Part shown: piece after piece, positions 47,632-55,674 of the stretch
Layout of the letters: each line of letters begins with the position of its first letter
Numbering within the stretch: the stretch's first letter is position 1
Origin: Clostridium sardiniense
GTDB taxonomy: Bacteria; Bacillota; Clostridia; Clostridiales; Clostridiaceae
Length of the DNA stretch: 64,000 nucleotides
Reading direction: 5' to 3'
Assembly: GCF_016907995.1 (NCBI RefSeq)
Contig: NZ_JAFBDA010000007.1
Location: 1-64,000 of the forward strand
Made by a program: the position numbers and the translations under genes
Notes under the pieces: generated by a model
Database searches by the model: none
What the model was told of the DNA's origin: nothing
Seen by the model: the letters and a program-made list of their open reading frames with translations, nothing else

Positions 47632-49107
47632 ATGGACAATATAACAACTTTTAACGTTAAAGATGATAGAAATCTAACTATGTTAGTTGATTTCTATGAA
47701 TTAACTATGGGAAATGGTTATTTTGAAAAGGATATCCAAGATAAAATTGCTTATTTTGATATGTATTTCAGAAGAGTACCAGATGGCGGCGGATATTGTA
47801 TTATGGCTGGAGTAGAACAAATAGTACAATACTTAAGCTCATTAAAATTTACAGATGATGACATAGCTTACCTAAAATCTAAGAATATATTTTCTGAAGG
47901 CTTTTTAGAATACCTTAAGAATTTCAAATTTACCTGTGATGTTTGGGCAGTACCTGAAGGAAATCCAGTATTCCCAAATCAACCTCTAGTTACTGTTAGA
48001 GGACCTGTTGTTCAAGCTCAATTTATTGAAACAATGATTCTATTAACTGTAAATCATCAAACTCTTATAGCTACAAAAGCAAATAGAATTTGTAGAGCTG
48101 CTGATGGAAGAACTGTTATGGAATTTGGATCAAGACGTGCTCAAGGATATGATGGTGCAATCTATGGCGCAAGAGCTGCTATGATTGGAGGTTGCCATGC
48201 AACTGCATGTACAATTGCAGATCAACGTTTCGATATTCCTGCAATTGGAACTATGGCTCATAGTTGGATTCAATTATTTGATACAGAATATGAAGCCTTT
48301 AAAACATGGGCAGAGGTTTATCCTGATAATTGTCTACTTTTAATTGACACATATAATGTTTTAAAGTCTGGTTTACCTAATGCTATAAAAGTATTTGATG
48401 AAGTACTAAAACCACAAGGTAAAAGACCAACAGGTATAAGAATAGATTCAGGTGATATAACATATTTAACTAAGCAATGCAGAAAACTTTTAGATGAAGC
48501 AGGATATAGTGATTGTAAAATAGTAGTTTCTAACTCCCTTGATGAACATATTATTAGAGATGTACTAAATCAAGGTGCTTGCATAGATTCATTTGGTGTG
48601 GGCGAAAGGCTTATAACTGCAAAATCAGAACCAGTCTTTGGAGGCGTTTATAAATTAGTTGCTGTTGAAAAGGAAGGAAAGATAATTCCTAAAATAAAGA
48701 TAAGTGAAAATAATGAGAAAATCACTAATCCTGGATTTAAAAAGACAGTAAGAATTTTTGACAAAACTACTCACAAAGCAATAGCCGATTTAATAATGCT
48801 TCATGATGAAGTTATAGACGAAAATCGTCCATTAACAATTTTCCATCCAATACATACTTGGAAAAAGAAAATAATTAAGAATTATTATTTAAAAGATTTA
48901 ATGGTTAAAATATTTGATAAGGGAACTTTAGTATATGATTCCCCATCAGTTATGGATATTAGAGAATATGCTATTTTAGAAAGTGAAAAACTTTGGCCTG
49001 AAGTTTTAAGATTTGAAAATCCCCATAACTACTATGTTGATTTATCTGATAAGCTTTGGTCACTAAAACAAACTTTATTACATTCAACAACAAATTATTA
49101 TTCATAG
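47632..49107 (+). CDS. pncB: Nicotinate phosphoribosyltransferase
   Basis: A 491-residue enzyme of the PncB family, making nicotinate mononucleotide from nicotinate and PRPP in NAD salvage. It has MLVDFYELTMGNGYF near the start, EFGSRRAQGYDGAI (about 163-176), HSW near 207-209, RIDSGDITYL and the phosphate-binding SFGVGERL segment (about 322-329). A GAGGAG ribosome site precedes the ATG; a terminator follows. Confidence 0.95.
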   Translation: MDNITTFNVKDDRNLTMLVDFYELTMGNGYFEKDIQDKIAYFDMYFRRVPDGGGYCIMAGVEQIVQYLSSLKFTDDDIAYLKSKNIFSEGFLEYLKNFKFTCDVWAVPEGNPVFPNQPLVTVRGPVVQAQFIETMILLTVNHQTLIATKANRICRAADGRTVMEFGSRRAQGYDGAIYGARAAMIGGCHATACTIADQRFDIPAIGTMAHSWIQLFDTEYEAFKTWAEVYPDNCLLLIDTYNVLKSGLPNAIKVFDEVLKPQGKRPTGIRIDSGDITYLTKQCRKLLDEAGYSDCKIVVSNSLDEHIIRDVLNQGACIDSFGVGERLITAKSEPVFGGVYKLVAVEKEGKIIPKIKISENNEKITNPGFKKTVRIFDKTTHKAIADLIMLHDEVIDENRPLTIFHPIHTWKKKIIKNYYLKDLMVKIFDKGTLVYDSPSVMDIREYAILESEKLWPEVLRFENPHNYYVDLSDKLWSLKQTLLHSTTNYYS

Positions 49108-49156
49108 ACAAATAATTGAATATTATAATGAAAATTTTTAGTATTTTAAGTTATAA

Positions 49157-49198
49157 AATAAAGCAACATTGATATTTTAATATCAATGTTGCTTTATT
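49157..49198 (+). terminator. Terminator of pncB
   Basis: A nearly 20-bp perfect stem around a tiny loop (49157-49176 with 49179-49198), with T-rich sequence after it. Confidence 0.88.
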
Positions 49199-49221
49199 AC
49201 TTTTAATTACGTTTCCATATC

Positions 49222-49407
49222 TTAAATAAATTCATCCTCACCTTGGAACTCATTAGCATCTATTAAATCACTAAATTTTAAATTCGTTCCATCTAGATAT
49301 TCTTTGAATATGCATTCCTCTTCCTTACCTAGATCTTGATTCATAGGACATTCAGTATTACAACCTATATTTTCCTCTTCTGATGACCAAAACGGACACT
49401 TTCTCAT
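49222..49407 (-). CDS. Small cysteine-containing protein, unknown
   Basis: A 61-residue acidic protein with an N-terminal CPFW...CNTEC set and a fourth cysteine (EEECIF) near residue 32; the spacing suggests metal binding or disulfides. No membrane segment. I place the start at the ATG at 49407, which has GGGGAG just upstream, rather than a GTG four codons earlier. It lies alone between pncB (convergent) and another small gene. Confidence 0.6.
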   Translation of the reverse strand: MRKCPFWSSEEENIGCNTECPMNQDLGKEEECIFKEYLDGTNLKFSDLIDANEFQGEDEFI

Positions 49408-49510
49408 ACTTCTCCCCACCTTGTAAACGAATCCACATTTTATACCACTTCATTATATAATATCATCAAAGAAAAATAAAGTCTTTTCTTACATTTTTTT
49501 AAAATTTTGT

Positions 49511-49554
49511 AAATAAAATAATAGCCACACGATTTCTCGTGTGGCTATTATTTT
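49511..49554 (-). terminator. Terminator of the 109-residue protein gene
   Basis: A perfect 18-bp GC-containing stem (49515-49532 with 49537-49554) with U-rich sequence after it on the minus strand. Confidence 0.9.
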
Positions 49555-49555
49555 C

Positions 49556-49885
49556 TTATCTTAAGCATCCAGTATTTTTTCCTACTGAAATATCAATTAT
49601 TTCATTTTGGAATGCTTTTAATAAGGCTTTTTCAAGAACTTTTTGTTGATCAAAATTCTCTATGTTTTTGCATATAGCAAATACCTTATTAGTCTCACCA
49701 TTTATATTTCTATATGTAAGAGTAACATTCGGTTTATCATATTCTACATTTAATATTTTAATACCCCATGATATTTGTGCAAAATCATTATCGATATTTA
49801 ACTTAGTTAACTCTTTTAATTTCTCTTTTTCTTCTGTAGGATCATTTACTATTAATAATTCATCTCCAACTTTATATTTAGCCAT
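49556..49885 (-). CDS. Conserved-looking protein of unknown function
   Basis: I do not recognise this 109-residue cytosolic protein. It opens with a small beta segment (AKYKVGDELLIVND) and continues with alternating charged helices and strands (VEYDKPNVTLTYRNI). There is no signal or membrane segment. A GGAGG ribosome site precedes the ATG, and a strong terminator follows. Confidence 0.65.
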   Translation of the reverse strand: MAKYKVGDELLIVNDPTEEKEKLKELTKLNIDNDFAQISWGIKILNVEYDKPNVTLTYRNINGETNKVFAICKNIENFDQQKVLEKALLKAFQNEIIDISVGKNTGCLR

Positions 49886-50000
49886 AACACTTCCTCCTTT
49901 TAATTCTCTTTTCAGTAATATCTTAGCACTTTAAAATATTACTTTCAACTAATTATTACCTTTAAACAATAAATTAACTTCTTATTAAATAATTTAAAAA

Positions 50001-50079
50001 TAAAAAAAAGATAGAACAGATTTAACTGTTCTATATAAAATGAAATGAACACGGAATTTGTTAATCAATTAACAACTTT
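50001..50079 (-). ncRNA. Candidate small RNA upstream of perR
   Basis: On the minus strand TTGCTA (50114-50109) and TAAAAT (50091-50086) are 17 bases apart, and an intrinsic terminator stem (50011-50019 with 50026-50034) with eight U residues lies about 50 bp downstream. No gene lies between, so a transcript of about 78 nt is predicted; it also contains an inner 8-bp dyad (50058-50065 with 50068-50075). Promoter and terminator are directly visible; transcription is inferred. Confidence 0.5.
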
Positions 50080-50190
50080 GTTTATATTTTAACATTGTTT
50101 TCTTTATATAGCAAGGAAAATTTTTTAAAATTGTTAGAAAATTTAATTAATATCTATTATCTACAAATTATAGTAATTTATTAACAATCG

Positions 50191-50229
50191 TTGACTTTAT
50201 ATATTTAAAAAGATATAATATGATTATTA
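50191..50229 (+). promoter_or_regulatory. Promoter of perR with AT dyad over the -10
   Basis: TTGACT (50191-50196) and TATAAT (50214-50219) are 17 bases apart. An ATAAT-n3-ATTAT dyad overlaps the -10 and resembles a loosely spaced PerR/Fur box, so autoregulation is possible. Confidence 0.6.
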
Positions 50230-50251
50230 TCAAGTTAAGGAGTGTATAGGT

Positions 50252-50659
50252 ATGGATAATATTACTGCTATTTTCAAAGAAAAAAAGCTTAAATTAACAC
50301 CTCAAAGACTTGCTGTTTATAAATATTTGATGAGTACAAAAGAGCATCCATCAGCCGAAGTTATATATAAAGCTATTCAAACTGACTTCCCTACAATGAG
50401 CTTAGCTACTGTTTATAAAGCATTAAAAACTTTAGTTGAAGTTGGTTTAATACAAGAATTAAACGTTGGTGAAGGAAACTTTAGATATGATGGAAATATA
50501 GACTCACATCCACATATACAATGTATAAATTGTGGAAGAGTTGATGATTTATTAAATCTTTCTTTTGATCACTTAAATTCAGAGGTAGAAAAAAACTCAG
50601 AATATAAGATTTTATCTAATCAAACTTATTTTTACGGTCTTTGTAAGGATTGTCAATAA
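50252..50659 (+). CDS. perR: Fur-family peroxide regulator PerR
   Basis: A 135-residue Fur-family repressor with a winged helix (about 13-78) and metal-binding dimer domain. The residues used by PerR to sense peroxide by metal-catalysed oxidation are all aligned: His32, Asp80 (RYD), His86, His88 and Asp99, plus the structural zinc cysteines 91, 94, 131 and 134. Asp80 rather than Glu points to PerR over Fur. An AAGGAG ribosome site precedes the ATG. It is monocistronic. Confidence 0.88.
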   Translation: MDNITAIFKEKKLKLTPQRLAVYKYLMSTKEHPSAEVIYKAIQTDFPTMSLATVYKALKTLVEVGLIQELNVGEGNFRYDGNIDSHPHIQCINCGRVDDLLNLSFDHLNSEVEKNSEYKILSNQTYFYGLCKDCQ

Positions 50660-50668
50660 AATTTTATT

Positions 50669-50702
50669 AAAAGCAAATCTATAATAGATTTGCTTTTATT
50701 TT
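50669..50702 (+). terminator. Terminator of perR
   Basis: An 11-bp stem (core 50669-50679 with 50687-50697) followed by a T-rich run. Confidence 0.85.
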
Positions 50703-51911
50703 TTATTTTCCTAATACTCTATCCCATTCCTTCCCATCATATTGCCCACTAAGAATTTTTTTACATTCTTTATCTATTTTCTTAATATTCTCATTTGATA
50801 TTATATTAATATAAAACATATTTATTTCATTGGCTACCCTGATTCCATTACCCATCTTTCTTTGTACACCTTTTAAATTACTATCCGCTTCTCTATTTCC
50901 TGTAACACAATTTTTTTTACTTAATTCTCCAAAAGGATTTGATTCAATAAGAAATCTAAAAAAATCATCTACAGAATCCGTCTTTAAGCTACCAATAACC
51001 GAGCATAATGTAGCATCCATCCCAACAGTTGTGCTTATATTTTTATTTTCTATAGGCATCTTATCTATTAAACCTATTCCCTTTTTATTTGTTATATCTT
51101 CTGATGATAATGTTGTTGTTAAAAGGACTGGGATTTTCCCTTCATTAAATTCCTTAATAACAGCTTCATCACTTTCAATAAACATATCTTCCCTTATTAC
51201 ATTCTTATTATATAAATCATGCAATATATCAAAAATCTTTTGACCATTTTCTATATAATTAATCTTTTCTGAAAGATTACTTGCTTTATCTACCTTATAC
51301 AAGTCATAAGATATTGTATCATTAGCAACCAAACAACTCAAGAGAACTTCTTTACTATATTGACTCTTTATATAAGTAGGTATTTTTATATTCTTCTCTC
51401 TTAACTTAGTTAATATTTCTATATAACTATTTTCTTGTATTTCTATTTCCTTACTTTTTAAGGCCTCTTCATTATATATAAGATCTATTGAATATGGAGT
51501 AATTCCAATACCATAATATTTTTCTTCATCCATTCCATATAAATTATTTATGGGGAAAAATTTTTCTTTTATTTTCTTTTCCTTAAATAAATAACTTAAA
51601 TCTCTTAAATAATTTTTATTTTTATAATCAATAAAATTATATCTATCTAATAGTACTAAGGAAGAATCCTTTTTTTCATTTATATTTTTTTCTATTTCTT
51701 CAATATCATTTACAGGAATAATATTAATTTTAGCTCCCTTCTCCTCTTCATATTTCTTTATTAAATCAGTTATACAATTTATTGATTTTACATTTTGAGC
51801 ATTATAGTACAGATTTACGCTATCCACCTCTTCATTTTTTTTATTACCACAAGCTGTTAATAATGAACTTAAACATAGTAAAATCAGCATTAAGCTTAAT
51901 TTTTTTTTCAA
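50703..51911 (-). CDS. Extracellular solute-binding lipoprotein
   Basis: A 402-residue exported protein with a lipoprotein signal (residues 1-21, lipobox LTAC) and a periplasmic-binding-protein type fold of the ABC family 1 size (QNVKSINCITDLIKKYEEEKG at the start of the mature part; GIGITPYSIDLIYN in the middle). No permease or ATPase lies nearby, so it is an orphan binding protein. Sugar or polyamine uptake is possible but not shown. It is convergent with perR and divergent from the next gene. Confidence 0.82.
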   Translation of the reverse strand: MKKKLSLMLILLCLSSLLTACGNKKNEEVDSVNLYYNAQNVKSINCITDLIKKYEEEKGAKINIIPVNDIEEIEKNINEKKDSSLVLLDRYNFIDYKNKNYLRDLSYLFKEKKIKEKFFPINNLYGMDEEKYYGIGITPYSIDLIYNEEALKSKEIEIQENSYIEILTKLREKNIKIPTYIKSQYSKEVLLSCLVANDTISYDLYKVDKASNLSEKINYIENGQKIFDILHDLYNKNVIREDMFIESDEAVIKEFNEGKIPVLLTTTLSSEDITNKKGIGLIDKMPIENKNISTTVGMDATLCSVIGSLKTDSVDDFFRFLIESNPFGELSKKNCVTGNREADSNLKGVQRKMGNGIRVANEINMFYINIISNENIKKIDKECKKILSGQYDGKEWDRVLGK

Positions 51912-51995
51912 ATTTTACACCTCCTTTATTATAGTTTGCCTAGTTAATCATTAAATTATATATGTTTCATATACTTTATTGAGGAGGTTTATACC

Positions 51996-52910
51996 ATGAA
52001 AAATAAAATTACTAAAAACTCTATTATATTAATTTTTATTTCTTTAATTATTATAATCTTATCTATAATGTATATAATCTATATTATGGATAAGCCAGTA
52101 ATACAAGTAAATTCTCCTATTATTATAGATAGTGATGCAAATATTGATTTAACTGGAGATGGAATATCTGAAAATATAAAAATATTAGAATCTAATAATC
52201 ATAGTGACATTCAAATAACTACTCTTAAAGAGACTATTTTATTAAGCTCATTAATTTCGGACAAGCATTTATCAGATTATAGTAATTCTTATAATATGAA
52301 TGTTTTTATATTAAACATATCAAGGGATAATAAACCTGAAATATTAATTCAAGGATATAAAAAAGATCTACCTATAGCATACTTATTCGCATATGAATCA
52401 GATAAGTTCGTATTAAAACTTTCTTCAAATGATTCAATTGTAGGTTTAATAGATTCAAATATGAATAGAACACCACAAATACAATTTTTTGATAAATCTA
52501 ACCCAAAATCATCTTTTAAAAATTTCATGCTTATAAATAATGATTTTGTAGATATAAGTAAAAACTCAAAAATAGTAACTGACTATGATAAAATTTTAAA
52601 ATTTATTAATTTAGTTACACTAGATTATGAGGTTACAGACTATCCTGATATATTCTATAAATATATTGATAACTCTATTCTGTCAAAGATATGGCAACTT
52701 AATAAAGATGAATTTACGTATTCTTTTAAGAATGCATTCTTCTATGATAACAAAGTTGATAATTATGGTTTAATTGAAAATATTAGATGGAATATAGTAT
52801 TTGAAAGGATTAACAAAATATCATCTAAAAAAAATGAAATATTCTTTGAATTAGATTTCTCTAGAGAGAATGGTACAAGTTTCAATATATCTAATATTGA
52901 AATAAAATAA
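51996..52910 (+). CDS. Membrane-anchored protein with Ca-loop-like repeat, unknown
   Basis: A 304-residue protein with an N-terminal helix (about 9-30) and an extracytoplasmic part containing IDLTGDGISENIKIL (about 49-63), an EF-hand/VCBS-like Asp loop common in clostridial secreted proteins, followed by alternating beta strands. Its function is unknown. A GAGGAGG ribosome site precedes the ATG. No T-run terminator follows it; the hairpin after its stop faces the other strand. Confidence 0.65.
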   Translation: MKNKITKNSIILIFISLIIIILSIMYIIYIMDKPVIQVNSPIIIDSDANIDLTGDGISENIKILESNNHSDIQITTLKETILLSSLISDKHLSDYSNSYNMNVFILNISRDNKPEILIQGYKKDLPIAYLFAYESDKFVLKLSSNDSIVGLIDSNMNRTPQIQFFDKSNPKSSFKNFMLINNDFVDISKNSKIVTDYDKILKFINLVTLDYEVTDYPDIFYKYIDNSILSKIWQLNKDEFTYSFKNAFFYDNKVDNYGLIENIRWNIVFERINKISSKKNEIFFELDFSRENGTSFNISNIEIK

Positions 52911-52911
52911 A

Positions 52912-52930
52912 AGGCCGCTAATTGCGGCCT
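52912..52930 (-). terminator. GC hairpin with minus-strand U run
   Basis: A 7-bp GC stem (52912-52918 with 52924-52930) is followed on the minus strand by TTTTATTTTATT; on the plus strand it is followed by a G-run. It ends the transcript arriving from 53048. Confidence 0.6.
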
Positions 52931-53001
52931 AAAAGGGGGATGGGGGGGGGAGCTATATTAAATTTATAATTCAATATAGCCTGTAGGAGAATACTTTCTC
53001 C
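52931..53001 (-). ncRNA. Structured C-rich 3' region, possible small RNA
   Basis: Minus strand, between the gene at 53048 and the terminator: a GGAGAA/TTCTCC hairpin (52986-53001), an 8-bp dyad (52953-52960 with 52973-52980) and a long C tract (complement of G9 at 52942-52950 and G5 at 52935-52939). A TATAAT lies just upstream (near 53010) but without a -35. It may be a 3'UTR or a separate RNA. Confidence 0.35.
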
Positions 53002-53047
53002 GGTACAATTATATTATTAACCCTATCCCATATTTTTATACAATTTT

Positions 53048-53710
53048 TTAATCTAAATCTCCTTTTTTATATAATCCTATTATTTTATCAACGAATTCCA
53101 CTCTTTCACTAGATACAGAATTTCTTAGTGCAAGTAGCATATCCATATTAGGATCCCCTGTATTATACTTATTTTTATTTCTAGCTCTGTTATTGTTTCC
53201 ATTATTATTTCTATTGTTATTACCATTATTATTATTGCCATTATTATTATTCATTCTAGTAAGTTGATTTAATATAGCCATAGGATTCATATTACCTAGT
53301 GCTCCCATCTGTCCCATCCCATTATTCATATCATTACCATTATTCATATCATTACCATTATTCATTCCACTTCCGTTATTCATAGTATTGCCATTGTTCA
53401 TTCCATTCCCATTGTTCATATTCATTGCAATATTATTTAATATTTCCATAGGATTCATTCCATTTCCATTATTATTGCCATTATTATCTCCATTACTATT
53501 CATTGAATTTAAAGGTGGAAATGAACTCAAATCTATTCCTTCCTTTTCCATAGATGACATTATGTTCTTTAATTTATCCTGATCTATATTCCCCAGCATA
53601 TTCATAAGTTGATTTGGATCTATTCCAAATGGATTATTCGCTAAATTATTAAATAGAGATTGCTGATTCTCATATGAATCATTTTTACTTTTATGTCTCT
53701 TTTTTGCCAT
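53048..53710 (-). CDS. Asn/Gly/Met-rich low-complexity protein, unknown
   Basis: A 220-residue protein: basic start (AKKRHKSK), a structured-looking helical piece (about 20-75, PNQLMNMLGNIDQDKLKNIMSSM), then a long tract of N-G-M repeats (MNNGN units) and N/G/R, and a basic-acidic C-terminal helix (SVSSERVEFVDKIIGLYKKGDL). I do not recognise it. Start: ATG at 53710 with GGGAGGGG upstream. It lies downstream of the two Gly/Cys-rich genes, so a spore surface role is possible; the C-terminal helix resembles small phage or spore proteins only in length. Confidence 0.6.
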   Translation of the reverse strand: MAKKRHKSKNDSYENQQSLFNNLANNPFGIDPNQLMNMLGNIDQDKLKNIMSSMEKEGIDLSSFPPLNSMNSNGDNNGNNNGNGMNPMEILNNIAMNMNNGNGMNNGNTMNNGSGMNNGNDMNNGNDMNNGMGQMGALGNMNPMAILNQLTRMNNNNGNNNNGNNNRNNNGNNNRARNKNKYNTGDPNMDMLLALRNSVSSERVEFVDKIIGLYKKGDLD

Positions 53711-53789
53711 TTCAACCCCTCCCAAAGGACTGTTCTAGTTATATTGTATGTAATAATGTGCATATTTGTTATTATTTTTGCTCATTTTT

Positions 53790-53812
53790 TTGGAGGGCTA
53801 AAAGCCCTCCAA
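53790..53812. other. GC-rich hairpin without U run
   Basis: A perfect 10-bp stem (53790-53799 with 53803-53812) and 3-nt loop, unusually GC-rich for this genome. On the minus strand it is followed by A residues, so it is not a standard terminator. It lies between two genes of the low-complexity cluster. Confidence 0.55.
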
Positions 53813-53850
53813 CAATCACCAATTATATACAATTGATTAATTTGTTTATA

Positions 53851-54153
53851 TTAGAATCTTCCGCCGCCGCCGCAGCCACATAATAATACTATTATTATTA
53901 TTATCCACCAGATTCCGAATCCGCCGAATCCGCCGAATCCATTATTACAGCCATCATCTCCGCATCCACATCTATTATTTCCAAATCCGCCGCAGAAGAT
54001 TAATAAAATTATTATCCACCACCAGCCGCCAAATCCGCCATCACAGCCGCAGCCTCCATATCCACCATATCCACCGTAAGGTGCAGGTGCAGGTGCTTGA
54101 GCATAAGGTGAAACTACAACGGTTCTATCGCAACAACATTTTTTGTGTGACAT
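53851..54153 (-). CDS. Gly/Cys-rich short protein with two Trp-Ile hydrophobic segments
   Basis: A 100-residue protein: KKCCCDR near the start, a PAPAPYGGYGG segment, then two similar units each made of GG/GFGG plus a very hydrophobic stretch (GGWWWIIILLIFCGGFG and GIWWIIIIIVLLCG) and Gly/Cys flanks. The pattern resembles YjcZ/YsxB-like sporulation or coat peptides, in which short hydrophobic Gly-rich units occur. A GGAGG ribosome site precedes the ATG, and the gene follows the next one closely. Location in the spore surface is inference. Confidence 0.62.
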   Translation of the reverse strand: MSHKKCCCDRTVVVSPYAQAPAPAPYGGYGGYGGCGCDGGFGGWWWIIILLIFCGGFGNNRCGCGDDGCNNGFGGFGGFGIWWIIIIIVLLCGCGGGGRF

Positions 54154-54189
54154 ATTAAATTCCTCCTATATCTTTCTCTTTTAATTTAA

Positions 54190-54888
54190 TTAACAATTTC
54201 CAAATCCACATCCGTTGTTTCCACAGCCACATCCGTTATTTCCGAATCCACCGCAGAATATTAGTAAAATTATTATTAGCCACCAGATGCCTCCACCACC
54301 AAAGCCACATCCACCATCAAAGCCACCGTAGCCATATGCTGGAGCTTGAGCTTGAGTTGGATAATTGCCATATCCACCTAGTCCATCCATGCATTCTGGT
54401 ACATAAATTGTTTGTTTACACTTCTTAAATTTAGGTTTTTCACAACAACAACAACAGCAATCATTATATCCCATATCATATCCTCCGTATCCGCCGCTAT
54501 TTCTGCCTCTACCGCAGCAGCAGCATAATATTATAATTAATAAAAACCAAGAATTGTTTCCACATCCGCCGAAGCCACCGAATCCGCAGTTTCCACCACA
54601 TCCACAGCCACAATTGTTATTATCGAATCCAAAATCACAATCATTGAAGTTGCAATCATCATTGAAGTTGCAATCATCATTGAAGTTGCAATCATCATTG
54701 AAATTGCAATCATTATTGAAGTCGCAATCATCGAAATTACAATCATCATTGAAGTTACAATTATCGAAATCACAACTATTATTGCGATCGCATCTCTCAT
54801 CGAAATCATGATCTTTTCTTTCGAAATCACAATCGTCGTCGCACTCGGAACAATCATTGAATCCATTTAGGATATCATTAATTTCCAT
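54190..54888 (-). CDS. Asp/Asn/Cys repeat and Gly-rich protein, unknown
   Basis: A 232-residue protein with an acidic repeat region (about 28-90) in which the unit N-D-D-C-N-F recurs, then Gly/Cys blocks with hydrophobic stretches (SWFLLIIILCCCCG; GIWWLIIILLIFCGGFG), a run of six cysteines (about 150) and a small Lys-rich segment. The C-terminal block is closely similar to the neighbouring 100-residue protein, so the genes look duplicated. Metal binding by the Asp/Cys repeats is a reasonable guess. AGGAGGTC ribosome site; probably one operon with the two following genes. Confidence 0.62.
   Translation of the reverse strand: MEINDILNGFNDCSECDDDCDFERKDHDFDERCDRNNSCDFDNCNFNDDCNFDDCDFNNDCNFNDDCNFNDDCNFNDDCNFNDCDFGFDNNNCGCGCGGNCGFGGFGGCGNNSWFLLIIILCCCCGRGRNSGGYGGYDMGYNDCCCCCCEKPKFKKCKQTIYVPECMDGLGGYGNYPTQAQAPAYGYGGFDGGCGFGGGGIWWLIIILLIFCGGFGNNGCGCGNNGCGFGNC
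54643..54765 (-). repeat. 18-bp tandem repeat in coding sequence
   Basis: About seven copies of an 18-bp unit; 54643-54696 are three identical copies and those to 54765 are diverged, one shortened to 15 bp. Each codes for a D-D-C-N-F-N-type unit. No spacers, so not CRISPR. Confidence 0.9.
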
Positions 54889-55005
54889 ATGCTTCTTCCT
54901 GACCTCCTTAAATTTGATTTTATTTAGTTTTTATACTATATACTATTCTTCCCTAAATAATTTGACACTAAATTTTGAAATTAGTCTAAAGTTCTACAAA
55001 AGAAA

Positions 55006-55050
55006 ATAAGGTTCTAGTAAAAGTTTATATAACTTTTACTAGAACCTTAT
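55006..55050 (-). terminator. Terminator of the engB operon
   Basis: A perfect 20-bp stem (55006-55025 with 55031-55050) and 5-nt loop, with T-rich sequence after it on the minus strand. Confidence 0.9.
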
Positions 55051-55062
55051 ATTAATATGATT

Positions 55063-55659
55063 TTATTCAGTATCTTGTGCTAAATCTCCAAAAAGATTGT
55101 CAATTAGCTGTTCGCTACCTTTTTTATTTAATGATGAGAAGAAATAAAGTTTATCTTCTTTTGTAAGCTTTAATGTTTCTCTTATTATCTTTTCACTTTT
55201 TCTTAAGCTATTATTTGATAATTTATCACTCTTTGTTGCAACTACTGTTACATCATATCCATAGTGTTTTATCCATTCATGCATCATTACATCATCTGCA
55301 GTTGGTTTATGTCTTGAATCAACTAGAAGAACAACTCTCTTTAATTCTTCTCTTCCATTTAAGTATCTTTCAATAGTTTGACCCCAGCTTGCTTTTTCAG
55401 TTTTTGATACTTTTGCATATCCGTATCCTGGTAAATCAACAAGATAAAAATCATTATTGATTAAAAAGAAGTTTATAAGTCTTGTTTTTCCTGGTGTCTG
55501 ACTCACTTTTGCTAACTTTTTTCTATTTGTAAGAGCATTTATTATTGAACTCTTACCAACATTTGATCTTCCAACAAATGCTATTTCCACTCTATCATCA
55601 GTTGGATACTGCTCTTTTTTAACTGCTGATATAATAAATTCTGATTGCTTTATCCTCAT
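55063..55659 (-). CDS. ysxC: Ribosome biogenesis GTPase EngB/YsxC
   Basis: A 198-residue GTPase with G1 GRSNVGKS (30-37), G3 [10 protein letters not shown] and G4 ATKSDK, the small single-domain EngB/YsxC that assists 50S subunit assembly. I place the start at the ATG at 55659, 9 nt after GGAG; the TTG five codons earlier overlaps the site. It follows lon by 15 bp. lon-engB linkage is usual in Firmicutes. Confidence 0.94.
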   Translation of the reverse strand: MRIKQSEFIISAVKKEQYPTDDRVEIAFVGRSNVGKSSIINALTNRKKLAKVSQTPGKTRLINFFLINNDFYLVDLPGYGYAKVSKTEKASWGQTIERYLNGREELKRVVLLVDSRHKPTADDVMMHEWIKHYGYDVTVVATKSDKLSNNSLRKSEKIIRETLKLTKEDKLYFFSSLNKKGSEQLIDNLFGDLAQDTE

Positions 55660-55674
55660 AGGTATCATCTCCAA

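Noticed and set aside
52942-52950. G9 tract considered as a phase-variation switch
   Set aside because: It lies outside any reading frame and upstream promoter, so on/off translation switching is unlikely; kept only as a structural oddity.
54643-54765. Direct repeats considered as CRISPR
   Set aside because: Units are adjacent without spacers and stay in frame inside a gene; no cas genes are present.
54537-54866. Frame rich in Met/Ile/Val/Ser opposite the Cys repeat
   Set aside because: It is a shifted-frame shadow of the 18-bp repeats in the 232-residue gene.
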